This document shows, piece after piece, positions 41,967 through 49,693 of a stretch of DNA of 64,000 nt. Each line of letters opens with the position of its first letter. Position 1 is the stretch's first letter. The position numbers and the translations under genes are program-made. This stretch comes from an uncultured SAR86 cluster bacterium (lineage in GTDB: Bacteria > Pseudomonadota > Gammaproteobacteria > Magnimaribacterales > D2472): the NCBI GenBank assembly GCA_902518715.1, contig CABYHU010000001.1:62001-126000 (forward strand). Direction: 5' to 3'. The notes under the pieces are model-generated. The model saw nothing but the letters and a program-made list of their open reading frames with translations, was not told the origin of the DNA and made no database searches.

Positions 41967-43208
41967 ATGAAGGATTTTAACAAAGAAATTAAGTCTTGGA
42001 TATTCTATGATTTCGGTAACTCAGCCTATGCAACAACAGTTATAGCAGCATTTTTTCCACTATTTTATGCAAGCTACTGGTCTAATGGTCTTGAGTCACT
42101 TCAAGCAACTCAATATCTTGCATTTGCATTAACAATAATAAATTTAATTATTCTTGTTTCAGCTCCAATTATTGGTGCAGTAACCGACTATAAAAGACTA
42201 ACAAAGATTCTATTTATAATTTTTACTTTATTATCAATCGTATCAGTTGCCTCCTTTTACTTTATTCCGATGGGCAAATGGTTAATGGCTCTCATCCTCT
42301 ATGGCATTTCATTTTTCTCTTTTGCTTCAGCAGTTGTGCTCTATGACAAAATGCTCGTTTATGTTGCTTCAGAAGATCAGCTAACAAAAGTATCTAGCTA
42401 TGGTTATGCATTAGGATACTTGGGGGGAGGGTTGTTATTTGCCTTGAATGCATTCATGGTCCTTCAACCTGAAACCTTTGGCTTAAGCAATGAAGCTGAA
42501 GCAGTAAGATGGGCATTTATAACTGTATCAGTGTGGTGGTTTATTTTCTTACTTCCTTTAGCAATTAATTATAAAGAGCGTGAAGTTGAAAAAACTGGAA
42601 ATCTCAAAGAAGTTCTTGGCGGATTTGTAAGTACGTTTAGAGATATTCAGAAAAATAAAAATGTTCTGTTATTTTTATTTGCCTTCTTTTTGTATATTGA
42701 TGGCGTTCATACAATTATGTCGCTTGCAGCAATTTTTGCTGAAAACATTGGAATTGATCAATCGGCGATTATTGTTGCACTAATTTTAGTTCAATTTGTT
42801 GCATTCCCATCAACACTTTTTTGGTCTTATATTGGTAATAAATATGATGATAAAGTTGTTCTTTATGCAACCATCTTTATTTATATATGCGTTGTTATTT
42901 ACTCAACTGCGCTTACCAACTCTTCAGAATTTTATGTTATGGCAGTACTGATAGGTTCAGTCCAGGGCGGTATTCAAGCTGCATCGAGAAGCTTTTTCTC
43001 CAAAATAATTCCTACAAATAAATCTGGCGAGTTTTTTGGTTTTTACAATACATTTGGCAGAGCCGGATCTGTGATGGGTCCTGCATTGGTTGGAATGTTT
43101 ATAGGTATATTTAATAATCTACAAATAGCTCTTGTACCAATTATTGTGTTGTTTATTGCCGGCGGGTTTTTATTAAGATATGTGAAATATCCAAATGAAA
43201 TTATTTAG
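41967..43208 (+). CDS. UMF1/Atg22-like MFS transporter
   Basis: 413 residues, ~12 membrane helices. N-terminus KEIKSWIFYDFGNSAYATTV is the diagnostic WxxYDxANSA-type start of the UMF1 family (PF11700, Atg22-like). Later blocks include GAVTDYKRLTK, GYLGGGLLFALN and GSVQGGIQAASRSFFSKIIP. Inner membrane permease; by analogy with the vacuolar relative it may export amino acids, but the bacterial substrates are not established. Confidence 0.88.
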   Translation: MKDFNKEIKSWIFYDFGNSAYATTVIAAFFPLFYASYWSNGLESLQATQYLAFALTIINLIILVSAPIIGAVTDYKRLTKILFIIFTLLSIVSVASFYFIPMGKWLMALILYGISFFSFASAVVLYDKMLVYVASEDQLTKVSSYGYALGYLGGGLLFALNAFMVLQPETFGLSNEAEAVRWAFITVSVWWFIFLLPLAINYKEREVEKTGNLKEVLGGFVSTFRDIQKNKNVLLFLFAFFLYIDGVHTIMSLAAIFAENIGIDQSAIIVALILVQFVAFPSTLFWSYIGNKYDDKVVLYATIFIYICVVIYSTALTNSSEFYVMAVLIGSVQGGIQAASRSFFSKIIPTNKSGEFFGFYNTFGRAGSVMGPALVGMFIGIFNNLQIALVPIIVLFIAGGFLLRYVKYPNEII

Positions 43209-43392
43209 CAAGAATTCAATTATCTTTTATTCACTAATGGGCCTTGTAAGTCTATTTGTTGCAAGATATATAAGATCTCTTTTTGATTATAGTATTGGAG
43301 TAGAAATACTAATTTGCTCAATTATTATTCTCCCTATGTATTATTTTGCAAGAAAAGCTCTTGTTAAGTATTTCTTGAAGCAAGTAGATTAA
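43195..43392 (+). CDS. Small two-helix membrane protein
   Basis: 65 residues, hydrophobic segments ~8-24 and ~33-50, ending with a basic RKALVKYFLKQVD tail. The ATG overlaps the transporter's 3' end by 14 nt, and its 3' end overlaps the converging GDPD gene by 29 nt. No family recognised. Confidence 0.5.
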   Translation: MKLFSKNSIIFYSLMGLVSLFVARYIRSLFDYSIGVEILICSIIILPMYYFARKALVKYFLKQVD

Positions 43393-44107
43393 TCAAAGCT
43401 TTAGGCTTATCTGTTATTATCCCATCTACATCTAAGCCAATTAGATAGTCCATTTCTTGAACACTATTAATTGTCCAAACAGAAATCTTGATATTTTCAC
43501 GTTTACAAAAATCTACAAACCTCTGTGTAACAATCTTAATACCATATCTATAAATTGGTATTTGCAGGCAATCACCACTAATTTCACCTCTATATATTCC
43601 AAAGCTTTTAAGAAGAAGCTTAAGTACTTCATGAGGACCCATTGAATAAGTTACGTCACTAAGTTTAGATTTAATTTTTTGCAGTCTTTGACTTGAAAAA
43701 CTGGCAACACATAAATTCTTTTTAATATGTGGCAACTTATTAATTATCTCAATTGCAGGATCGACTACTTCATCTGTTTTAAAATCAATTTGAAATTTAG
43801 TATTAGGGAATTGTTTTAATGTTTCTTCAAGTGTTGGTATTTTGTAATCATCAAAAATATTTAATTCATCTATTTCAGAAGCTAAAAGCTCATTAAAATT
43901 CTTTTCTATACCAGGAATTCTTTTTAAGTCATCATCATGAAAGATATATGGAATGCCATCAGAGCTTAGTTGGATGTCTGTTTCAATGATATCTGAGCCG
44001 ATTTCTAGAGCGTATTTGAATGATTCAAGGGTATTTTCAGGAGCTTCAAGAGAGCCGCCTCGATGAGCCATAACAGCCAAACCATCATAATTTAGGTAAT
44101 CTTTCAT
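43364..44107 (-). CDS. Glycerophosphodiester phosphodiesterase (UgpQ-like)
   Basis: 247 residues, no signal peptide, so cytoplasmic like UgpQ. AHRGGSLEAPENTLESF is the GDPD signature with the catalytic His, followed by IIETDIQLSSDGIPYIFHDD (metal-binding Glu/Asp and second His), FQIDFK and DGIITDKP. Releases an alcohol and glycerol 3-phosphate, a phosphorus source. The motifs are intact. It diverges from an acyltransferase gene 37 bp away, which also works on glycerol-phosphate lipids. Confidence 0.9.
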   Translation of the reverse strand: MKDYLNYDGLAVMAHRGGSLEAPENTLESFKYALEIGSDIIETDIQLSSDGIPYIFHDDDLKRIPGIEKNFNELLASEIDELNIFDDYKIPTLEETLKQFPNTKFQIDFKTDEVVDPAIEIINKLPHIKKNLCVASFSSQRLQKIKSKLSDVTYSMGPHEVLKLLLKSFGIYRGEISGDCLQIPIYRYGIKIVTQRFVDFCKRENIKISVWTINSVQEMDYLIGLDVDGIITDKPKALINLLASRNT

Positions 44108-44144
44108 ATATTTTGTAAAATACTCTTAAAAATCATTATACAAC

Positions 44145-45227
44145 TTGGATAAATTTGAAGAAATAAGGCCTTATTATGATCACGAAGTTGAATCTAAACT
44201 TCGTGAACTTGCTTGTAATAAGAAGGTAATAAATGCCTTTTTACATTCCAGGGGTTACCACAATACTTTCTTAAATTCTTTTTTGGGATTATTTTTATCT
44301 TTTTATCTCAACAGAAGATTCAAAAAAATTAAGTCAATCCATCAATACCAAAATATGTATGAAAAGATTATGGAAAAGATCATAAAAGATACATCAAGTG
44401 GCTTTACATATAATGGACTGGAAAATCTTAAAGAAAATACTTCATATCTTTTTATTTCAAATCATAGAGACATAACTTTAGACCCTGCGTTTTTGAACCT
44501 TGCTCTTCACAAAAATGACTTTTCTACTGTAAATATAGCTGTTGGTAGTAATCTTATGGACCAAAAGTGGGCTGCAGATCTTATGCGCCTGAATAAGAGT
44601 TTTATAATACCTAGATCCGGATCATCAAAGAAGGAAATTTATCGATCACTCAATCTAGTTTCAGAATTCATAATCAATAAAGTAAAAGTTGAAAATGAAT
44701 CTATCTGGATTGCTCAACGTGAGGGAAGGGCAAAAGATGGTAAAGATATAACAGATCCAGCAATTCTAAAAATGATCCATCTTACCAAAAGAAAAGATTT
44801 AGCTATTTCTGACTTCTTTAATCAAATGAAGGTTATTCCAGTATCTATTTCATATGAGTTTGACCCAAATGATTTGAATAAAGCTAAAGAGGTTTATGAG
44901 ACCGAGGTAAACGGCTTTTATGAAAAAAAAGAAAATGAAGACCTTGAAAGTATATCTAGGGGAATATCAGGCTTTAAAGGATCGGTAGTATTGAGTATTG
45001 GAAATGTAATGAACTTCGAATCAGACTCTTATGAGATAGTTGCTGAGCAAATAACTAATGAAATATCTAATCAGTTTCATAATCATCCTACAAATAAAGA
45101 TGCTTTATCTATTTTGAATAAAGATCTTAAACTTGAAGACAATGAATACTTCTCAGAAAGGCTAAAAGACGAGCCAGATGAGGTAAAAAGCATTCTATTA
45201 AACCAGTATGCTAATTCTGCTAATTAA
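44145..45227 (+). CDS. Glycerophospholipid acyltransferase-like protein
   Basis: 360 residues. A PlsB/PlsC-like core: block I SNHRDITLDPAF, block II IPRSGSSKKEIYRSL, block III WIAQREGRAKDGKD and block IV VIPVSISYE. The first block reads HRDITLD, so the spacing to the second Asp differs from the common HX4D; I recall the same HRDI..D form in Bacteroidetes acyltransferases. It would acylate glycerol 3-phosphate or lysophosphatidate. Starts at TTG 44145; I see no ATG nearby. Its stop is directly followed by the tRNA-Arg 3' end on the other strand. Confidence 0.72.
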   Translation: MDKFEEIRPYYDHEVESKLRELACNKKVINAFLHSRGYHNTFLNSFLGLFLSFYLNRRFKKIKSIHQYQNMYEKIMEKIIKDTSSGFTYNGLENLKENTSYLFISNHRDITLDPAFLNLALHKNDFSTVNIAVGSNLMDQKWAADLMRLNKSFIIPRSGSSKKEIYRSLNLVSEFIINKVKVENESIWIAQREGRAKDGKDITDPAILKMIHLTKRKDLAISDFFNQMKVIPVSISYEFDPNDLNKAKEVYETEVNGFYEKKENEDLESISRGISGFKGSVVLSIGNVMNFESDSYEIVAEQITNEISNQFHNHPTNKDALSILNKDLKLEDNEYFSERLKDEPDEVKSILLNQYANSAN

Positions 45228-45305
45228 TGGCGCGCCTGGAAGGATTCGAACCTCCGACCTCTTGGTTCGTAGCCAAGCACTCTAATCCAACTGAGCTACA
45301 GGCGC
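45228..45305 (-). tRNA. tRNA-Arg (anticodon ACG)
   Basis: Minus strand. Acceptor GCGCCTG pairs with CAGGCGC, then G and an encoded CCA. D arm GTAGCTCAGTTGGATTAGAGT, anticodon arm CTTGG-CTACGAA-CCAAG with ACG, and T arm GGAGG-TTCGAAT-CCTTC (with one mispair). Length 78 nt. Wobble A is normally deaminated to inosine by TadA to read CGN. Confidence 0.95.
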
Positions 45306-45313
45306 ATACTTGA

Positions 45314-45319
45314 ATTATA
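45314..45319 (-). promoter_or_regulatory. -10 box of tRNA-Arg
   Basis: TATAAT on the minus strand, 8 nt upstream of the tRNA 5' end and directly after a terminator T-rich tail, the same terminator/TATAAT/tRNA order as at tRNA-Gly. Confidence 0.4.
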
Positions 45320-45324
45320 AAACA

Positions 45325-45345
45325 AAGGAGCCTATACGGCTCCTT
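45325..45345 (-). terminator. Terminator hairpin upstream of tRNA-Arg
   Basis: AAGGAGCC and GGCTCCTT form an 8-bp stem around a 5-nt loop. Read on the minus strand it is followed by TGTTTTATAAT, so it would end the transcript from the UPF0434 gene. Confidence 0.6.
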
Positions 45346-45456
45346 ATATTTTGTCGAAGTGATCAAAACAGGGGAAGTTTCTAAATCGACAATGTAATCG
45401 TAACTAAAAAGTGTTTCTACTAGGTGTAGATTCTGAAACGTATTGTAAATTTTATG
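45346..45456 (-). other. Noncoding spacer with two inverted repeats
   Basis: No ORF on either strand. TTGTCGA (45350-45356) can pair with TCGACAA (45388-45394), and TCTAC-TAGGT-GTAGA (45416-45430) forms a small hairpin that GTTTC/GAAAC can extend. It is the 3' untranslated part of the UPF0434 transcript or a small RNA. Confidence 0.3.
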
Positions 45457-45630
45457 TTACGAAATCTTACGAGCTTTTTCTCTAAGCATAGCAGGAATGC
45501 CATCAATAATTGGATAAGCTAATTTAGATTCTTCGCAGATAAGTTCATTATTTTCTTCATCATAAACTAACTTCCCTTTGGAGACAGGACAGACCAGAAT
45601 ATTTAAAAGATTTTTATTTAATTTAGTCAT
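45457..45630 (-). CDS. ycaR: UPF0434 / Trm112-like zinc-ribbon-type protein (YcaR)
   Basis: 57 residues starting at ATG 45630: NLLNILVCPVSKGKLVYDEE, then LICEESKLAYPIIDGIPAML. These are the YcaR/Trm112 blocks (LL.ILvCP..kG.L; Ca...LAYPI.dGIP.ML). Both expected cysteine positions are partly present (CPV and CEE) but the second Cys of CPxC is replaced by Ser. In many gammaproteobacteria this gene lies between lpxK and kdsB; here it stands alone. Too short to appear in long-ORF scans. Diverges from a GPH transporter. Confidence 0.82.
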   Translation of the reverse strand: MTKLNKNLLNILVCPVSKGKLVYDEENNELICEESKLAYPIIDGIPAMLREKARKIS

Positions 45631-45669
45631 TTAAAATAGATTAATTACAAGTATAGTATTCTAATCCAA

Positions 45670-47007
45670 ATGGTTATTTCAGAAAACAATAAAAAGATCA
45701 TATATTCATTGTTGGTTTTTCCATTTCCAGTAACCGGGATACCTATCCTTGTATATATTCTTCCTTTTTATGCTTCAAACTATAATCTTGGACTTTCTTT
45801 AGTGGGATTAATCTTTTTTGCTGGCAGAATTATAGACGTATTTACTGATCCCATTATGGGCGCATTAGTTGACAGATATCCTTCTAGATTTGGGAAGCAT
45901 AAACATTGGATTTTCTTATCGCTACCTGTTTTATGCCTAAGCGCATATTTTCTTTTTTTTCCTCAAGATGAATTTATTAGTGGTTGGTACTTATTTATTG
46001 CTTTATTTACTCTATACAGCGGATTTACCCTTGCCAATATAGCTCAGCTCTCGTGGGCATCATTTATCGCTCCTGAATATGATGAAAGAACTAAATTATT
46101 AACATTGAGAGAAATTATTGCGATCATCGCAACATTAATTGTAATTTCTATACCTGCAGTAATAGAGATCTATGAAGGATCATTTCTTCTAAAGATCAAT
46201 GCAATTGGTGTATTCGCTTTGGTTGGCATTCCTTTAACAATATTTCTTGGTCTATTTTTTTTAGATGATAAGAGGACTGTCTCAAATTACGATAACCCAC
46301 TAAAATCCTTCAAGAGATTTTTTAAGAATAAGACTTTAAATAGACTTGTTTTGGCAAGTGTTCTTCTTGCTTTCGCTCAAAGCTTAACTGGCGGTTTATT
46401 TGTAATCTTTATGGACTCTATTCTTGAGCTTGGTGATTACGCATCAAGGGCTATATTCGTAAACTTTACATTTGCAGTGATAGGAATATTTTTATGGAGA
46501 TATATTGGCCTAAAATTTACAAAACATTTTGCTGCATCATTATGTCTTCTATATGCAGGAATTCTATTTCTACTTCAATTTTTTGTTGTTCTTTATATAA
46601 GTGATGCAAGTGAATCAGTAAAAGCAGGAGTACTATTTTTTGTTCTGGCAATGTATGGAATATCCTTTTCAGGCGCTGCACCATTAATTATTTCTATGGT
46701 AGCTGACGTCTCGGATGCAGAGCAGGCAGAATCAGATGTCAATAAATCTGGAGCTATGTTTGCATACTACACAACAATTACCAAAGTAGGTTATACCCTT
46801 GCGGTAGCTTTTCCTTATATATTTCTTGAGAGTGTAATTGGTTTTGATATTACTTTAGGATCTGATAATTCACAATTTACCAAGAATACTCTTTTATATA
46901 TGTATCACTTTATTCCAGTAATGTGTTTTTTTCTTGCTAGCTATCTTTTATCAAAACACAATATTTCACGAGAAGCTCATTCGACTATAAAAGATAATAT
47001 TAGTTAA
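45670..47007 (+). CDS. GPH-family sugar:cation symporter (MelB-like MFS)
   Basis: 445 residues, twelve membrane helices. FAGRIIDVFTDPIMGALVDR and RFGKHKHWIFLSLP are the diagnostic D..TDP..G..sDr..s..Gr.rpwi blocks of the glycoside-pentoside-hexuronide family. The residues RFGKHKHW vary from GRRRPW. Imports a sugar or glycoside with Na+ or H+; the substrate is unknown. A TATAGT lies 12 nt upstream of the ATG, and no Shine-Dalgarno is seen. Confidence 0.85.
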   Translation: MVISENNKKIIYSLLVFPFPVTGIPILVYILPFYASNYNLGLSLVGLIFFAGRIIDVFTDPIMGALVDRYPSRFGKHKHWIFLSLPVLCLSAYFLFFPQDEFISGWYLFIALFTLYSGFTLANIAQLSWASFIAPEYDERTKLLTLREIIAIIATLIVISIPAVIEIYEGSFLLKINAIGVFALVGIPLTIFLGLFFLDDKRTVSNYDNPLKSFKRFFKNKTLNRLVLASVLLAFAQSLTGGLFVIFMDSILELGDYASRAIFVNFTFAVIGIFLWRYIGLKFTKHFAASLCLLYAGILFLLQFFVVLYISDASESVKAGVLFFVLAMYGISFSGAAPLIISMVADVSDAEQAESDVNKSGAMFAYYTTITKVGYTLAVAFPYIFLESVIGFDITLGSDNSQFTKNTLLYMYHFIPVMCFFLASYLLSKHNISREAHSTIKDNIS

Positions 47008-47022
47008 AACATAAATATTAGT

Positions 47023-47028
47023 TATAAT
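47023..47028 (+). promoter_or_regulatory. -10 box of pdxJ
   Basis: TATAAT ends 13 nt before the pdxJ ATG, giving a predicted leader of only about 7 nt. No Shine-Dalgarno is present. Confidence 0.4.
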
Positions 47029-47041
47029 TAATATAGATTTT

Positions 47042-47788
47042 ATGAATAAAACAAATTTAAGCGTTAACTTGAATAAGGTTGCACTTCTGAGAAATGCAAG
47101 AGGATCAGATTATCCATCATTAGTGAATTTTGCTAAATCCTGTATGGAGCATGATATTTGTGGCCTTACTCTTCATCCTAGATCAGATGAGAGACATGCT
47201 TTGTCATCAGATGTCATAGATTTAGCTACTTTATGTAAAGAAAATAATCTTGAATTTAACATTGAGGGTAACCCATTTAATAATGAAAAGGGTTCATTTA
47301 GAGGATACGAAAACTTAGTTAAAGATATAAAACCTTATCAAGCAACACTTGTTCCGGATGAAGACAATCAAATAACCTCAGATCATGGTTGGATAAGGGG
47401 AGATCATGATGAGGAATTAAAATTAATTATAGAAAGACTCCATGAAGATTGTTCATACGTAAGTATGTTTATTGATGCCAATCTCGAATCTGTAGATTAT
47501 GCTTTGGAAATGGGTGTAAATGCAGTAGAAATTTATACTGGACCATATGCAAAACTTAATAAAGATGAAAGAGTTTCATACATTGAAGAAATGCATGAGA
47601 TTTTCAAGTATATAAAATCAAATAATTTAAAACTCAATGCGGGTCATGACCTCAACTTAGAAAATCTTCCTGAATTAATTGATCTTAATATTATTGATGA
47701 AGTTTCAATTGGTCACGCTATAATAACTGAATCACTTATCCATGGATTGGATAATGTTCTTTCACAGTATATTAAGATAATTAAATGA
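47042..47788 (+). CDS. pdxJ: Pyridoxine 5'-phosphate synthase
   Basis: 248 residues. LSVNLNKVALLRNARGSDYP and LTLHPRSDERHALSSDV, then NIEGNP, TLVPDE, MFIDAN, AVEIYTGPYA and the end LNAGHDLNLENLPEL and VSIGHAI. It condenses 1-deoxyxylulose 5-phosphate with an aminoacetone phosphate to pyridoxine phosphate. VNLNK and HPRSDERHA are the forms I associate with Bacteroidetes PdxJ; enteric PdxJ has VNIDHIA and HLREDRRH. ATGA overlap with grxD. Confidence 0.92.
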   Translation: MNKTNLSVNLNKVALLRNARGSDYPSLVNFAKSCMEHDICGLTLHPRSDERHALSSDVIDLATLCKENNLEFNIEGNPFNNEKGSFRGYENLVKDIKPYQATLVPDEDNQITSDHGWIRGDHDEELKLIIERLHEDCSYVSMFIDANLESVDYALEMGVNAVEIYTGPYAKLNKDERVSYIEEMHEIFKYIKSNNLKLNAGHDLNLENLPELIDLNIIDEVSIGHAIITESLIHGLDNVLSQYIKIIK

Positions 47789-48099
47789 GCCTAGAAAAAA
47801 AACTTAAACAACAAATCAAAGAAAATCCTGTGCTTATTTATATGAAGGGCACGCCATATGAGCCAAGATGCGGTTTTTCATCAAAGACTGTACAAGCATT
47901 AATAGATTGTGGGGCTCAATTCTCATTTGTTGATATCCTAGAAAATCAAGAAGTAAGAGCAACACTTCCTTCTGTAACTGACTGGCCAACCTTTCCTCAG
48001 GTTTTTATTTCCGGTGAGTTAATTGGGGGTTGTGACATTGTTACGCAAATGCATGAATCAGGTGAGCTTCAAAAACTTGTTGATGATGCAGTAGGCTAA
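47785..48099 (+). CDS. grxD: Monothiol glutaredoxin Grx4
   Basis: 104 residues. Starts LEKKLKQQIKENPVLIYMKG and has the CGFS active site (PRCGFSSKTVQAL), TDWPTFPQVFISGELIGGCD and MHESGEL. Carries and delivers Fe-S clusters with glutathione. Linked to pdxJ by ATGA. Its stop overlaps the stop of converging rnt. Confidence 0.95.
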   Translation: MSLEKKLKQQIKENPVLIYMKGTPYEPRCGFSSKTVQALIDCGAQFSFVDILENQEVRATLPSVTDWPTFPQVFISGELIGGCDIVTQMHESGELQKLVDDAVG

Positions 48100-48671
48100 T
48101 CTATTTTATTTAAGATTTTACAGAAAACTTTCGCTGTTATTTCTGAATCATATGATGCTGAATGAGCCAATTCGTTTTCATAATCAAAGCCTAGCTCTTT
48201 AGCAACTCTTGCAAGGACAGTTTGACCAGTAAAAATTCCACCTATAGATACAGTATCAAAAACTGAGAAGGGGTGGAATGGGGATCTTTTAATATTATTT
48301 CTCTTAATAGACTCATTTAAAAAACCCAAATCAAAATGAGCATTATGTCCAACAAGAATAGCTCTACTGCACTCATATTTATTCTTGTGTTTATTGACGA
48401 TACTAAAAAGGTCTTTTAAAGCTTCTTTTTCATCAACTGCATTTCTTAGAGGGTGATTAAGATCAATACCGGTAAATTCGAGAGATTCCTCAGATACATT
48501 TAAACCTTCAAAAGGTATTATGTGATGCCTATGAGTGGTGCCAACTCGAAATTCTTTGTCATAATCTATAAGAGTAATAGCAATTTCCAATAGTGCATCG
48601 TTAACTGGATCAAAACCACCAGTTTCCATATCTACAACTACCGGAAGGAACTTTCTAAACTTTTCTTTCAA
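48096..48671 (-). CDS. rnt: Ribonuclease T
   Basis: 191 residues. DEDDh exonuclease motifs: VVDMETGGFDP (ExoI), LVGHNAHFDLGFL (ExoII) and AHSASYDSEITAKVF (ExoIII with His). PFHPFSVFDTVSIGG is characteristic of RNase T. It trims the 3' ends of tRNA and other stable RNAs. The only suitable start is TTG 48671, overlapping the TGA of the upstream reductase gene (TTGA), which implies coupled translation. Confidence 0.92.
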   Translation of the reverse strand: MKEKFRKFLPVVVDMETGGFDPVNDALLEIAITLIDYDKEFRVGTTHRHHIIPFEGLNVSEESLEFTGIDLNHPLRNAVDEKEALKDLFSIVNKHKNKYECSRAILVGHNAHFDLGFLNESIKRNNIKRSPFHPFSVFDTVSIGGIFTGQTVLARVAKELGFDYENELAHSASYDSEITAKVFCKILNKID

Positions 48672-49693
48672 TCAATTACGCCAAGTTTTTTTTGAAGTTT
48701 TTTATTTGAGGTTGTATATCCAAAGGGAACTCTCTCACCAGGATTTATCCTCTTAAAAGCCTCCTGGACTGCAAGTGTTGTTTCATGGAATCCACATAAA
48801 ATGAGATCAAGCTTTCCTTCGTAATGATTAATATCACCTACAGCAAATATACCTTTTTTAGATGTTTCAAAAGTAGTGGTATTTACAGATATTTTTTTAT
48901 CTTCCAAATCAATCTCCCAATCAAGAATTGGACCTAGTTTTTTATTTAAACCAAAGAGGAATAGCAGTTCATCGGCTTTATGTTCAGAAATCTCTAAAGT
49001 TTCGAAATTCTTAAGTTTAACTCCTGTTACTTTTTTGTCTCCAACTATTTCATTGATTAAGTGAGGTGTAAAAAGACTAACTTTTCCATTTTTAACTAAA
49101 TCTCTCATTTCTTGTTCAGTTTTATATGCACCTCTAAACTGATCTCTTCTATGAACCAAGCTAACATGAGAGGCGATTTTACTTAACTCCACTGTCCAAT
49201 CTAAAGCAGAGTCTCCGCCACCAAAAATGAATACTTCTTTATCTTTGTATTGATCCATATTTCTTACGGCATACGTTACTCCTTTATTAAGAAATAAATC
49301 AGGATTTTCAATATTTGCCGGTCTTCTTGGTTCAAAAGATCCAGCACCTGCTGCTATGAATATATTTTTTGTTTTAAATTTATTTCCCTCATTAGTTTCT
49401 ACAATCCAAAAGTCACCATCTTCTGAAATTGTTTGAACTCTTTGGGATAAATTTAAATCATAATCAAAAGGTTCTATTTGCTTTAATAGGGCATCAACAT
49501 GTTCTTGTGCTGTTTGAAATGGGACTCCTGGGATATCATAGATAGGTTTTTCAGGATAAAGCTCGGCGCATTGCCCGCCAGGTTTGTCTAAGTTATCGAT
49601 TAATGTGCAATTTAATCCTAATAGACCAGCTTCAAAAACTGTAAAAAGTCCTACAGGACCTGCACCAACTATTAAAATATCTGTTTCTTTCAT
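48668..49693 (-). CDS. Ferredoxin--NADP reductase, thioredoxin-reductase-like type
   Basis: 341 residues. FAD site LIVGAGPVGLFTVFEAGLLG, GGQCAELYPEKPIYDIPG, NADP site FIFGGGDSALDWTVEL with VHRRDQFRGAYKTE, and FAVGDINHYEGKLDL near the end. No CxxC redox pair in the middle domain, which separates it from thioredoxin reductase. PGGQC..LYPEK.IYDIPG matches the FNR type found in Bacillus YumC. It passes electrons between NADPH and ferredoxin. TAATG overlap with metG. Confidence 0.9.
   Translation of the reverse strand: MKETDILIVGAGPVGLFTVFEAGLLGLNCTLIDNLDKPGGQCAELYPEKPIYDIPGVPFQTAQEHVDALLKQIEPFDYDLNLSQRVQTISEDGDFWIVETNEGNKFKTKNIFIAAGAGSFEPRRPANIENPDLFLNKGVTYAVRNMDQYKDKEVFIFGGGDSALDWTVELSKIASHVSLVHRRDQFRGAYKTEQEMRDLVKNGKVSLFTPHLINEIVGDKKVTGVKLKNFETLEISEHKADELLFLFGLNKKLGPILDWEIDLEDKKISVNTTTFETSKKGIFAVGDINHYEGKLDLILCGFHETTLAVQEAFKRINPGERVPFGYTTSNKKLQKKLGVID

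Noticed and set aside
48668-49693. Thioredoxin reductase
   Set aside because: The redox CxxC pair is absent and the GGQC/LYPEK signature fits the ferredoxin-NADP reductase branch.
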